Origin: JANPBY01 sp963805505
GTDB lineage: Bacteria; Actinomycetota; Actinomycetes; DATJPE01
Assembly: GCA_963805505.1 (NCBI GenBank)
Contig: CAWDUP010000007.1
Location: 1 to 64,000 of the forward strand
Direction: 5' to 3'
DNA: 64,000 bases
Part shown: one piece after another, positions 32,887 through 41,402 of the stretch
Position numbering within the stretch: position 1 is the stretch's first letter
Layout of the letters: each line of letters starts with the position of its first letter
Made by a program: the position numbers and the translations under genes
The notes under the pieces: model-generated
Database searches by the model: none
What the model saw: only the letters and a program-made list of their open reading frames with translations
Told to the model about the DNA's origin: nothing

Positions 32887-33735
32887 TCAGACGCTAGGCC
32901 ACTCGTCCGCCAGCAGCGCGTAGGCGGCTGAGTCCAGCCACCGCCCTGATCTGTGCAGGGACTCGCGCACCGCGTGCGTCTCGCGACGCATGCCGACGCG
33001 TTCCATCAGCCGCCAGGAGGCTTCGTTGTCGACGAAGCAGCCGGCGGTGACCCGACGTAGCCCGAGATCGTCGAAGCAGTGTCGGATGAGTTCGCGTACG
33101 GCTTCGGTTGCGTAGCCGCGACCGACGTAGCCCGGATCGAGCACCCAGCCGAGCTCTGCCTGTGTGCCTCGCGCCTGTTCGGCTATCTCGAACTGCGCCC
33201 ATGCGTCCTCTCGGCGCAGCATGAGGTCGCCGATGACAGGTCCACCGGTCCGCCCAGGCGAGTCGCCTTGTGGGCTCCTGAGCTCGATGATGATCGTGGT
33301 CGCGAGCCGCGCCGGGTCGGTGAAAAGCTCTCGATAGCTGTCGAGGTCGTCGGAGCATCTGGTGAGCCACTCGCTGACCGAATCGAGGCGGCGAAACTCC
33401 CAGGTCGGGTCGGTGTCTTCGGCGACCGCCTGGCGCAAGAGGAGCCGACTCGTGTGCAACGGGTTGACCAGCACTGGCGCGGGAGTCGAGCCAGGTTCGG
33501 TCCGCGAGTCGGCGTCTGCGGATCGCCCACCTGAGCGGAGCTCGAGCAGCGTGGCACCGATGTCGCGCAGGCCGGTGAGCAGCCCATGCAGCTGCGCCTG
33601 GTCGGAGACCTCTCCGGTCAGGGTGCTCGTCCCCGGCGCGTCGCGAGTGATTGAGAAGCCACTGAGCCGGCTGGACCAATGGTCGTCGAGGTGACCCTCG
33701 ACCCGGATTGTGTACGTCGTAGCGCTGGTGGTCAT
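32887..33735 (-). CDS. GNAT acetyltransferase fused to an N-terminal small domain
   Basis: A 282-residue protein from the ATG at 33735; the reading frame upstream is not real. Residues 1-75 (TYTIRVEGHLDDHWSSRLSG, then DAPGTSTLTGEVSDQAQLHG) form a small domain usually found as a stand-alone protein in actinobacteria. The rest is a GNAT domain of the RimJ type: RLLLRQAVAEDTDP, LGWVLDPGYVGRGYATEAVR (acetyl-CoA loop, Q/RxxGxG/A) and FVDNEASWRLMERVGMRRE. The start overlaps the DUF2306 stop, so it is the third gene of the 35149-32887 operon. Substrate unknown. Confidence 0.82.
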   Translation of the reverse strand: MTTSATTYTIRVEGHLDDHWSSRLSGFSITRDAPGTSTLTGEVSDQAQLHGLLTGLRDIGATLLELRSGGRSADADSRTEPGSTPAPVLVNPLHTSRLLLRQAVAEDTDPTWEFRRLDSVSEWLTRCSDDLDSYRELFTDPARLATTIIIELRSPQGDSPGRTGGPVIGDLMLRREDAWAQFEIAEQARGTQAELGWVLDPGYVGRGYATEAVRELIRHCFDDLGLRRVTAGCFVDNEASWRLMERVGMRRETHAVRESLHRSGRWLDSAAYALLADEWPSV

Positions 33736-34460
33736 CACTGTGCTCCTGCTGGCAATGGGTGGGCGACGGCGGAAGTCTGACGACCGTTGAGATGTGTCGA
33801 CCCGGCTGTGGTGGAGCGGCGGATCGCCCACTCGGCGATGGCCAGGTTGATGACCCAGCCGGCGCCCTTCGCGAGATCGCCGCGGATCTCGCCGCTGCCG
33901 AAGATGCCCGTGACGATACCTTCGGTGAAGGCCTGGGTGCCGGCCGCCAGGCCGATCGCGTAAGAGCGGATCATCCAGGCCCGGTGCGCGTCGATGTCTC
34001 GACGCCGAATAGATGTGAAGCCTAGGACGAGGCAGGCCGCCATCGCGGACGCGAACACCAGGCGGAGGACGTACAGCAGGTCACCGGTGCCCGGCTTCTG
34101 GGAGTAGAGCAGCGTCATCCACAACGCTGATCCCGCCACGAGCAGCCCGGCGGCTGCGAGCACCCGGCCGGCCCGGCGGTGCCAGGTCAGATGCCGGCGA
34201 CGGAACCGCGGTACGAACTGGAATACGCCGACAAGCGCATAGAGCGCGGCACCGATGATGTGCACCACGAGCAAAGCGGGGAATCCGGCAAACCGCTCGT
34301 CGGCCGGCATCACCTCCGGTCCGCCGGCGAGCTGGATCAGGCGGAACGTCCCCGCCAGCAGGGGGATTGCGCTCAACAAGATCAGCGCGACGGGTACCGC
34401 CCAGCCGGCCCCTGTGGGGGGCTGGCCGGACGGCCGCGCCGACTGGGAGGAGGTGGTCAT
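33735..34460 (-). CDS. DUF2306-like membrane protein
   Basis: A 241-residue protein with about seven membrane segments, including VPVALILLSAIPLLAGTFRL and LLVVHIIGAALYALVGVFQF. The conserved His of the family is present (VVHIIGA and HLTWHRRAGRVLAA). It overlaps its upstream gene by ATGA and its downstream gene by TGATG, so it is the middle gene of a tightly coupled operon. Function unknown. Confidence 0.78.
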   Translation of the reverse strand: MTTSSQSARPSGQPPTGAGWAVPVALILLSAIPLLAGTFRLIQLAGGPEVMPADERFAGFPALLVVHIIGAALYALVGVFQFVPRFRRRHLTWHRRAGRVLAAAGLLVAGSALWMTLLYSQKPGTGDLLYVLRLVFASAMAACLVLGFTSIRRRDIDAHRAWMIRSYAIGLAAGTQAFTEGIVTGIFGSGEIRGDLAKGAGWVINLAIAEWAIRRSTTAGSTHLNGRQTSAVAHPLPAGAQ

Positions 34461-35149
34461 CGGGCCGTGTGCTCGAGGACGCTGCTGCTCGTCTCGATGG
34501 CCGGAGCGGGGGAGAGAGCCGAGCGGCTCTGGTCCCGCCAGAGGGATACCCCGAGGCCGATCATCGCGATGCCGACCGGAACGGCGAAGGGGCGGTTGAA
34601 CGAGTCCGGCAGCACGGCGAGGGCAGCGGTCGCGACAGTGCAGACGGCGAGCAGGGCAGCCGCCCAGCGCGCCAGGATTCCGGCGCGGAACAAGGCGATC
34701 CCGAAGAGCAGGCCGCCGAGCATGTAGCCGATGCCGGTGGCGTTCAGCAGAAGCTGCATCTGGCCGATGTCCCCGACCGGCTTGCCGCCGAACGCGGTGG
34801 TCATGACGTCACTGACGTAGCCGGGCTCGCTCCCGGTGAGGGCGGGCAGCACGATCGCGGCGATGCTCTCGGCGGCGAACATCGTCAGGTAGCCGATGGC
34901 GAAGGTCACGTAGCCGATCAGTCCCAGCAGGCGGGTCTCGCGGACCTGCCGGAGGTACATCCCGGTGATGCCGGCCAACGCGAGCGCCGCCATGACCATC
35001 TTGGCGACGCTGCGGATGAGCCAGTCGGTGGTGTCGACCGTCGCGACGGTCATCGGAGGGTGGTTGATCTGCACGGCGACGAAGATCGTCCCGGCTGCGA
35101 CGGCTGCTGCTGCGGCGCCCTTGGTGAGTCCGGCGGTGGTGACGTTCAT
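34457..35149 (-). CDS. membrane protein, unknown family
   Basis: A 230-residue protein from the ATG at 35149, with GAGGAG upstream; a longer reading to 35239 is less likely. It has about six membrane segments, e.g. AAAAVAAGTIFVAVQI, SVAKMVMAALALAGITGMYL, LGLIGYVTFAIGYLTMFA, GYMLGGLLFGIALFRAGILA and FAVPVGIAMIGLGVSLW. It is the first gene of the operon with DUF2306 and GNAT genes and lies just downstream of the MalT-like regulator, its likely controller. Confidence 0.72.
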   Translation of the reverse strand: MNVTTAGLTKGAAAAAVAAGTIFVAVQINHPPMTVATVDTTDWLIRSVAKMVMAALALAGITGMYLRQVRETRLLGLIGYVTFAIGYLTMFAAESIAAIVLPALTGSEPGYVSDVMTTAFGGKPVGDIGQMQLLLNATGIGYMLGGLLFGIALFRAGILARWAAALLAVCTVATAALAVLPDSFNRPFAVPVGIAMIGLGVSLWRDQSRSALSPAPAIETSSSVLEHTAR

Positions 35150-35231
35150 GGCGAGCTCCTCGGTCTGAGAGATCGGACCGGACGTCGTGTCCGGCGATGT
35201 CTTTGGACCGTAGGAGCGAGCGGGGTGAGCC

Positions 35232-35250
35232 CACATCACCAGATGATGTG
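35232..35250. promoter_or_regulatory. palindrome upstream of the membrane/GNAT operon
   Basis: CACATCA-CCAGA-TGATGTG: 7-base perfect arms with a 5-base centre, located 83 bases upstream of the first gene of the operon and 45 bases after the regulator gene stop. It is a candidate binding site for the LuxR/MalT-like protein encoded next door. Confidence 0.45.
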
Positions 35251-35294
35251 ACTCGGTGGGTGATCCCCAGAGCGACCGGCAGGCGTCGCCGAAG

Positions 35295-38138
35295 CTATGC
35301 CCGGATCAGGCTCAGCTCGGTTGCCCTTCGAACGGCGGCTCGGCGGGTGTTGACATCGAGCTTGGTGAAGATGTGCTTGGTGTGGGTCCGCAACGTGTTG
35401 ACCGAGACGAACAGCTGGCGGGCGATCTCCGGTCCGCTCAGGTCGGTGGCGAGCAGGTCCAGGACTTCGAGCTCACGCTCGCTCAGGGCATCGACCAAGG
35501 ACCCGGGAGCAGGCATAGCACTGGGCAACGCCGCGTGTGAAGGTTCGGCGGGCTGGCTGGGGTTGGCAATGTCGAGCAGTCGCGTCGCTTCGTCGGACCC
35601 GGCTAGGTTGCGACGCTCGGCGACTGCGCGGAGCAGCTGCTTCATCGGCTCGCCTTCGTCGAGGAACACGCGGGCGTAGCCGACGGGGACGCCGAGGGTC
35701 AGAGCGCTCCCGAGGTCGGCCAGCGCCCGGTCGCGGTCGCCACCGGCGTCTCGGGCGAGCGCTCGAACGAGCTTGGCCTCAAGCAGGCTCCCACCCCGGT
35801 CTGCCTCCGATGCGGAGGCGACGATGCGGTCGAGCAGCCGTACGGCCTCGTCGAGTCGCGCGGGGTCGTTGCGCATCCGGTGCTCGGCGATCTGCAGGCG
35901 GGCCAGAGTGAGGCTGCTGAACTCGTCGAGGTAGCGAAGCTCGTCCTCCGGGGGGACGGCGCTGGCGCGCGCCCAGGCTTGCGCGTCGGCCAGCCGCCCC
36001 TGCGAGATCCGCACCCGTGCTCTGAACGCCGGGATCGGCGCTACGTCGGGGAAGAAGCCTGGCCGGTAGGCGAGCTCAGCCGCGTCGAGCTGCCGTACGG
36101 CCCCGTCGAAGTCATCCTTGGCCCGGAGCACCCCCGCCATCGCCGTGGACCACCGGTGGCGGTTCTCCAGCAGCGTCGCCCGCTCGCCGAGATCGTGAGC
36201 GGTCTGCAGGTGCTGCTCGGCAGCATCCAGGTCACCGCCCTCACGGAGGAGGTCGGCCAGGCCGACGTGCAGGTCGCCGAGCGATGACATCGGCGGTCCC
36301 GGATAGCGCTCGGCGACGTCGATGGCCTGCTCGTAGAGCCGGCGGGCCTCGTCCGGGCGACCGCGCGCCGTCCACATGCTCGCCAGGACGACGGTCCCCC
36401 CGAGCGCGTCGGCGATGTTGCCCGCTGCGCGCAGGTGCCGCACGGCCTCGGTGAAGGTGTCGACCGCTGCGTCGAGGTCTCCGGCGGCCCAAGCAGCCAG
36501 CCCGAGGAACCCCGCTGCGGCCCCGTGGGACATGTGGTCGGAGTCTCGCGCGACGGCCAGCGCCCGACGGGCGTGTGCCACGGTGCCCTCGACATCCCCG
36601 CGGGCTTGTGCGACCGCCGCACGGTAGACCTCGATCGTGGCCGGCAGGGCCAGTTCCTCTTCGTCGCGTGCTGCGGCAGCCTCGGCCAGCGCGGTGGGAA
36701 CGGCAGGCCGTGGAGTGCTCGGGGGTACGGCGGCCAGAGCGCCTGCTGCCGCGTCCAGCCACGACTCGACGCCGTCCAGGTCGCCCTGGAACAGCCGTGA
36801 ACCTGCCATGAACGTGGCCAGCAGCGGCCGACTCCGCAACACGTCCACCGGCAGTGCTGGTAGCCAGTCGCGCATCGATCGGTCCTCGCGTCGCTTGCGC
36901 ACCTCGGGCATGGCGAGCTCGACCAGCTCGGCCGCGTGTGGTGGATCGCCTGCGGCGAGCGCGTGAGGGACGGCGTCGGTCAGCATGCGGTGCTCGGCGT
37001 ACCAGTCGGCGGCGGCCCGGTGGAGCTGCTGCACCCGGATCGGGTCGTGCGCGGAGAGGCGCGAGCGGAGGGCGTCGGCGAACAGGTGGTGATAGCGGAA
37101 CCAGTGCCGATCGGCATCGAGCGGGACGACGAACAGGTTGGCGTGCTCAAGGTTTTCGAGGGTCTCCCGCCCGCCGCTGCTCCCGGTGACGGCGTCGCAC
37201 AGAGGCCCGCTCAGCTGGTCGAGCACCGAGGTGTCCAGCAAGAAGGTGCGCAGCTCTTCGGGCTGCGCATCGAGCACCTCCTCGAGCAGGTAGTCGAGGA
37301 CGAAACGGTGCGATCCGCTGAAGTCCCGTACGAAGCTGTCGATGTCTTTCGGGTTCGAGCTCGCGGCCCGGTTGCGGGCGGACAGAGCAGCCAGCTGTAG
37401 TCCCACGGCCCAGCCTTCAGTCCTCGTCTCAAGGGCGGCAACGTGCGTCGGCTGGAGCGCAAGCCCCATGATGTCGTTGAGGAATTCACCTGCTTCTGCC
37501 GGCGTGAACCGCAGGTCGTCCGCTCGGATCTCCAGCAGCTCCCCGCGAGCGCGTAGCCGGGCCAGCGGGAGCGGGGGGTCGGCGCGCGTCGTCATGGCGA
37601 GAGTGGTTTGCGGTGGGAGGTTGTCGAGAAGGAAGGTCACCGCCTCGTGGACGGCCGATGAGTCGATCGCGTGGTAGTCGTCGAGGGCCAGCACGGTCGG
37701 GCCGGCGAAGGTGTCCAGGTCGTTCACCAGGCTGACGAGGACATCCTCGGTGGCCGTTTCGCGGTCAGTGGCCAGCAGCGCCAGTGCCTCGACGCCAACG
37801 TTCGGGTATGTGGCCTGGACCGCGGCGAGCAGGTGATCGAGGAACTGCCTTGGGTCGGAGTCGGTGCTGTCCAGTGACAGCCACGCCACGGCAAGGGGCT
37901 CCGACGCGCTGGACTCGTCACTCGGAGCACGATCGGGAGCACGACCGGCCCTGGGCTCGGTCTCGGCGGTCAGCCACTGGGTCATCAGGGTCGTCTTGCC
38001 GAAACCGGCTGGGGCGCCGATGAGAACGAGTCGTGGCATCGAGCCGCGGTCGGTGCGGAGTCGGTCGGTGAGTCGCTCGCGAACCACGAGCGGGCGCCGC
38101 GGTGAGGGGACATGCAGCTTCGTGCCCAAGACAGGCAT
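35295..38138 (-). CDS. MalT-like LuxR family ATP-dependent regulator
   Basis: A 947-residue protein from the ATG at 38138 (the frame continues upstream but without similarity). It starts VLGTKLHVPSPRRPLVVRER, with Walker A GAPAGFGKTTLM near residue 40, Walker B TVLALDDYHAID near 150, a long TPR-like middle (about 400-830), and a LuxR helix-turn-helix at the end: LSERELEVLDLLATDLSGPE and LRTHTKHIFTKLDVNTRRAA. STAND-class signal-dependent activator of the MalT type. The operon downstream on the same strand is the likely target. Confidence 0.92.
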   Translation of the reverse strand: MPVLGTKLHVPSPRRPLVVRERLTDRLRTDRGSMPRLVLIGAPAGFGKTTLMTQWLTAETEPRAGRAPDRAPSDESSASEPLAVAWLSLDSTDSDPRQFLDHLLAAVQATYPNVGVEALALLATDRETATEDVLVSLVNDLDTFAGPTVLALDDYHAIDSSAVHEAVTFLLDNLPPQTTLAMTTRADPPLPLARLRARGELLEIRADDLRFTPAEAGEFLNDIMGLALQPTHVAALETRTEGWAVGLQLAALSARNRAASSNPKDIDSFVRDFSGSHRFVLDYLLEEVLDAQPEELRTFLLDTSVLDQLSGPLCDAVTGSSGGRETLENLEHANLFVVPLDADRHWFRYHHLFADALRSRLSAHDPIRVQQLHRAAADWYAEHRMLTDAVPHALAAGDPPHAAELVELAMPEVRKRREDRSMRDWLPALPVDVLRSRPLLATFMAGSRLFQGDLDGVESWLDAAAGALAAVPPSTPRPAVPTALAEAAAARDEEELALPATIEVYRAAVAQARGDVEGTVAHARRALAVARDSDHMSHGAAAGFLGLAAWAAGDLDAAVDTFTEAVRHLRAAGNIADALGGTVVLASMWTARGRPDEARRLYEQAIDVAERYPGPPMSSLGDLHVGLADLLREGGDLDAAEQHLQTAHDLGERATLLENRHRWSTAMAGVLRAKDDFDGAVRQLDAAELAYRPGFFPDVAPIPAFRARVRISQGRLADAQAWARASAVPPEDELRYLDEFSSLTLARLQIAEHRMRNDPARLDEAVRLLDRIVASASEADRGGSLLEAKLVRALARDAGGDRDRALADLGSALTLGVPVGYARVFLDEGEPMKQLLRAVAERRNLAGSDEATRLLDIANPSQPAEPSHAALPSAMPAPGSLVDALSERELEVLDLLATDLSGPEIARQLFVSVNTLRTHTKHIFTKLDVNTRRAAVRRATELSLIRA

Positions 38139-38197
38139 CCGGTCAGCGTAGGGGGGTGCCCGGCGCCAAGACGGACAACCGGGTCGAAGAGCGCTGA

Positions 38198-38827
38198 TCA
38201 GTCCAGATGCGGATCGGGGTGCGCCTCGGTGGCACCACCGTCGGTGGGTCGGACGAGCATCCGTTCGCCGGGCCGGCCGAAGATGCTCAGCACCTCGGCA
38301 GGTCCCTCGCCGGCGCTGCCGAACCAGTGCGGGACCAGCGTGTCGAACTCGGCCACCTCGCCTGCTCCCAGCACCAGGTCGCGGTCTCCGACGATGAGTC
38401 GCATGCGTCCGGACAGCACGTACAGCCACTCGAACCCGTCGTGCGCACGCAGCGTGGGTTTGGTCTGTGTGGCGGGCACGACGATCTTCCACGCCTGCAC
38501 GCCTCCTGGTCGGGTGAGTGCGAGCACGGTGCGGCCGTTGACCCGGCGCGGTTTCAGCCGGATGCGCGGGTCCCCGACCTCGGGAGCGCCGACCAGGTCG
38601 TCAAGCGGCACCCGGTAGAGCTGCGCAAGAGGGAGGAGCAGCTCGAGGCTCGGGCGTCGTTGCCCGTTCTCCAGCCGAGACAGGGTGCTCTTCGAGATGC
38701 CGGTCTGAGCAGCCACGTCGGTCAACGTCAGTCCACGCTGCTCGCGCACCTGTCTGAGTCGCTGGCCGACGTGGTCCAGCGCCTGGGCGATGCCGGACGG
38801 CGTGGATGCCTTCTTCATGAGAGCCAT
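38198..38827 (-). CDS. XRE-family regulator with cupin domain
   Basis: A 209-residue regulator; start at 38827 (another ATG at 38818). The helix-turn-helix is at residues 20-80 (GQRLRQVREQRGLTLTDVAA, then SKSTLSRLENGQRRPSLELL), and the cupin at 115-195 has AHDGFEWLYVLSGRMRLIVG and HWFGSAGEGPAEVL. It is divergent from the thioredoxin reductase-like gene at 38899. Known relatives (e.g. PuuR-type) regulate the adjacent catabolic or redox gene; the ligand here is unknown. A short inverted repeat CAAC-AGAG-GTTG lies at 38853-38864 between the two genes. Confidence 0.88.
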   Translation of the reverse strand: MALMKKASTPSGIAQALDHVGQRLRQVREQRGLTLTDVAAQTGISKSTLSRLENGQRRPSLELLLPLAQLYRVPLDDLVGAPEVGDPRIRLKPRRVNGRTVLALTRPGGVQAWKIVVPATQTKPTLRAHDGFEWLYVLSGRMRLIVGDRDLVLGAGEVAEFDTLVPHWFGSAGEGPAEVLSIFGRPGERMLVRPTDGGATEAHPDPHLD

Positions 38828-38898
38828 TGGACCGCGCCGTTCCCGAAAACAGCAACAGAGGTTGTGACTACGTCGCCTGTCGCGGCACCGTGCTCGAC

Positions 38899-39831
38899 AT
38901 GAACGATTTCGAGGTTGTTGTCATCGGCGGTGGTGCTGCTGGCCTGTCTGCTGCTCTGGTCCTGACCCGCGCCCGGCGCGTGGTGGCGGTGGTCGACTCG
39001 GGTCAGCCTCGCAACGCCCCTGCGGCCCACATGCAGGGCTTCCTGGGCTCGGACGGCCTGCCTCCGAACGAGCTGCTGGCCGCCGGTCGGCGGGAGGTGC
39101 TGGGCTACGGCGGGACCTTGATCTCCGACACGGTCACCGATATTCAGCGCGTGACACCCGCGAGCGGGCAGTCAACCGGCTTCGAGGTCGCTCTCGCTGG
39201 CGGTACGTCCCTGCGGGCACGCCGTGTCCTGGTGACTACTGGTCTACGCGACGAGATCCCGGCGATCCCTGGGTTGCGTGAGCGTTGGGGTCGGGACGTC
39301 CTGCACTGCCCGTACTGCCACGGCTACGAAGTCCGCGATCAAGCCCTCGGCGTGCTGGGCGGAAACCCAGAAGCGGTCGCCCACGCGCTGCTGATCCGGC
39401 AGTGGTCCGACGACGTCGTGCTCTTCGCCAACGATGAGGCGGTGCCGCCGGGGGAGCGCCACGCACTCGTCGCTCGGGGTGTCACCGTCGTGGATGAATC
39501 AGTGGCGCGGCTCGTCATCGAGCAAGACCGGCTGACCGGAGTCGAGCTGGAGTCAGGCACGGTCGTTGCCCGCGCGGCGATCTTCGTCCGTCCCGTCTTC
39601 GTCCCGAACGACGGGCTGATGTCCGGACTGGGATGCGCCACTCACGACAACGGATGGGTCGTTGTCGACAGCACAGGTCGCACCAGCGTGCCCGGCGCAT
39701 GGGCGGCTGGGAATGCCGTGAACCCACGCGCGCAGGTCATCACCGCCGCCGGCGAAGGATCGGCGGCCGCAATCGCCATCAACAACGACCTCGTCGAGGA
39801 CGACGTCCAGAACGCGATCGCCCACCACTAG
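38899..39831 (+). CDS. thioredoxin reductase-like FAD/NAD(P)-dependent oxidoreductase
   Basis: A 310-residue flavoprotein from the ATG at 38899 (MNDFEVVVIGGGAAGLSAAL); upstream in-frame sequence is not conserved. FAD-binding GGGAAG is near residue 10, the redox pair CPYC near residue 138 (HCPYCHGYE), and the NAD(P)-loop at LGVLGGNPEAVAHALLI. It lacks the GxGxxA motif in its usual form and ends ARNDLVEDDVQ-like. Thioredoxin itself is not encoded nearby. Probably a stress or redox enzyme under the XRE-cupin regulator. Confidence 0.88.
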   Translation: MNDFEVVVIGGGAAGLSAALVLTRARRVVAVVDSGQPRNAPAAHMQGFLGSDGLPPNELLAAGRREVLGYGGTLISDTVTDIQRVTPASGQSTGFEVALAGGTSLRARRVLVTTGLRDEIPAIPGLRERWGRDVLHCPYCHGYEVRDQALGVLGGNPEAVAHALLIRQWSDDVVLFANDEAVPPGERHALVARGVTVVDESVARLVIEQDRLTGVELESGTVVARAAIFVRPVFVPNDGLMSGLGCATHDNGWVVVDSTGRTSVPGAWAAGNAVNPRAQVITAAGEGSAAAIAINNDLVEDDVQNAIAHH

Positions 39832-39846
39832 AGAGGAATCAAGACC

Positions 39847-40110
39847 ATGCACAACGATCGTTCGACCTTGCCTCATCAACCGACCCCGATCGGTCCGCCC
39901 ACCAAACATCAGCTTGCTCTGATGATCTGGCTCGCGGTCTTTCCCACGCTCACCATCCTCAACCTGGTGATCGGACCGCGGCTCGCCGACGTCGGTCCTG
40001 TGCTTCGGACGTTCGTCCTCGCGACCATCGCTGTGCCGATCGTCATCTACGGCCTCATGCCGCGCCTGCACCGCGCCAGAGTCAGAATCCTGCAGCGACG
40101 TACCGCGTGA
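39847..40110 (+). CDS. small membrane protein resembling the C-terminus of COG3224
   Basis: An 87-residue protein with GAGAGGAAT before the ATG. LALMIWLAVFPTLTILNLVIGPRL and LRTFVLATIAVPIVIYGLMP are two membrane segments. The sequence resembles the membrane tail of the uncharacterised COG3224 (monooxygenase-like) proteins, without the enzyme part. It lies 16 bases after the reductase gene and is in its operon. Function unknown. Confidence 0.65.
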   Translation: MHNDRSTLPHQPTPIGPPTKHQLALMIWLAVFPTLTILNLVIGPRLADVGPVLRTFVLATIAVPIVIYGLMPRLHRARVRILQRRTA

Positions 40111-40205
40111 CGATCCGGCTTCGCGGTCGACGCACGGCAACGCTCGCACCGTCCCGCTTCACCTCCGTTCGCGGGAACGACGGGGGACAACCGCTTGCGT
40201 CGCTG

Positions 40206-41201
40206 CTACGGCGCCTTCGCCTGACTGGCCTGCTGCACGGCCGCTAGGCGCTGGGTGTCAGGGATCAGTTGATCCAGGGGTACGTCGCGCTCAGCGATGG
40301 CAGCGGTGAGCGCAGCGCAGCCGTACGCCGCCATGGTCTGAAGGTAGAGAACGAGCAGGATGCCGACGGGCAGCGCCAACGCGCCGTACTGCGGCTTGCT
40401 GGTCGACACCGCGATGATCAAACCCATCAGCAGCTTCAGCAGCGCAATGATGACGGCGCCAATCGCCGAGCCGATCAGCCGCGCTCGGCGCTCGGGGCGA
40501 ACGCCCCCGAAGTGGCTGAAGAGCAGGTACAGCACCAGGAAGTCCATGGCGTAGGAGAGGAGCAGAGTCAGGACGGACAGGGCGATCCGTCCGATGGTGG
40601 ACTCGAGGCCGATCTTGTCGAGCACCGGCCCGGCATTGGACGCCACGATGGTGGTCGCTGCGTAGGACACTCCGACGATCGGCAGGAGCAGAAGCATCCA
40701 GCCGAGCAACCGCGCCTTCAGCTTCACGAAGTTGCGGGGGTCTGGGGCGGCGCCGAAGATCTTGTGCAGCGAGTCGTTGGCCGCTGACATCGCCCCTCCG
40801 CCGGCCCACAGCAACGCGATCAGGCCGATCAGTGAAGTGGCGCGCCCGACGGCCTTGAGCTGTTCTGGGTCGATGCCCTCGTCGCCGACCATGCCGGGGA
40901 ACTGATTGTTCAAGGCGTCAGTGAGCCAGGTGGCCAACGTGTCTGCCCCAACGATGGCGACGACGCCGTAGGCGAAGGCCAGGACCGAGAACATGGCGAA
41001 GAACAGGTAATAGGTCGTGCCCGCCGCCAGCAGCCCCCCCTTGCTGAAGGAGTAGCGGGACATGGCCCGGTAGCCCACACCCGCGACCGTCCCTACGGCG
41101 CCCTCCTTGGCCTCGAGCTTCTCGACGACATCGGGTACGTCCTTCGGCGGCGGGTCGATGACCTCACCGGGGACAGGAGGAGGTGCAGCGATAGTCGTCA
41201 T
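40206..41201 (-). CDS. YihY/BrkB family inner membrane protein
   Basis: A 331-residue protein with AGAGGGG before the ATG. After about 40 hydrophilic residues it has six membrane segments, including GTTYYLFFAMFSVLAFAYGV, LIGLIALLWAGGGAMSAAND, LLGWMLLLLPIVGVSYAAT and ALALPVGILLVLYLQTMAAY. Matches the YihY/UPF0761 (BrkB) family, once called ribonuclease BN by mistake. Function is unknown. The C-terminus ends with QASQAKAP. Confidence 0.88.
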   Translation of the reverse strand: MTTIAAPPPVPGEVIDPPPKDVPDVVEKLEAKEGAVGTVAGVGYRAMSRYSFSKGGLLAAGTTYYLFFAMFSVLAFAYGVVAIVGADTLATWLTDALNNQFPGMVGDEGIDPEQLKAVGRATSLIGLIALLWAGGGAMSAANDSLHKIFGAAPDPRNFVKLKARLLGWMLLLLPIVGVSYAATTIVASNAGPVLDKIGLESTIGRIALSVLTLLLSYAMDFLVLYLLFSHFGGVRPERRARLIGSAIGAVIIALLKLLMGLIIAVSTSKPQYGALALPVGILLVLYLQTMAAYGCAALTAAIAERDVPLDQLIPDTQRLAAVQQASQAKAP

Positions 41202-41298
41202 GTTCGTCCCCTCTGCGTCGTGACGGTGGCAGCCTTCGGAGTGGACGGGCCGCGAGACCAGGTCCTATATCCATACCCGCAAACGATCCTGGTACGCA

Positions 41299-41338
41299 CG
41301 GACGGCCTACGTCCGAGCGAGAGTGCGCTATTGCGCAC
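41299..41338. promoter_or_regulatory. two palindromes between hydrolase and BrkB genes
   Basis: CGGACG-GCCTA-CGTCCG at 41299-41315 and GTGCGC-TATT-GCGCAC at 41323-41338 lie side by side in the 201-base gap between the hydrolase stop and the BrkB start (both on the minus strand). One or both may act as terminator or operator. Confidence 0.4.
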
Positions 41339-41402
41339 ACTTCGTCGGACGTACGGCGAGAGGCGCTGCCGGCCGGGCGCACGTGAACCGGCTTGCCGCA
41401 GA

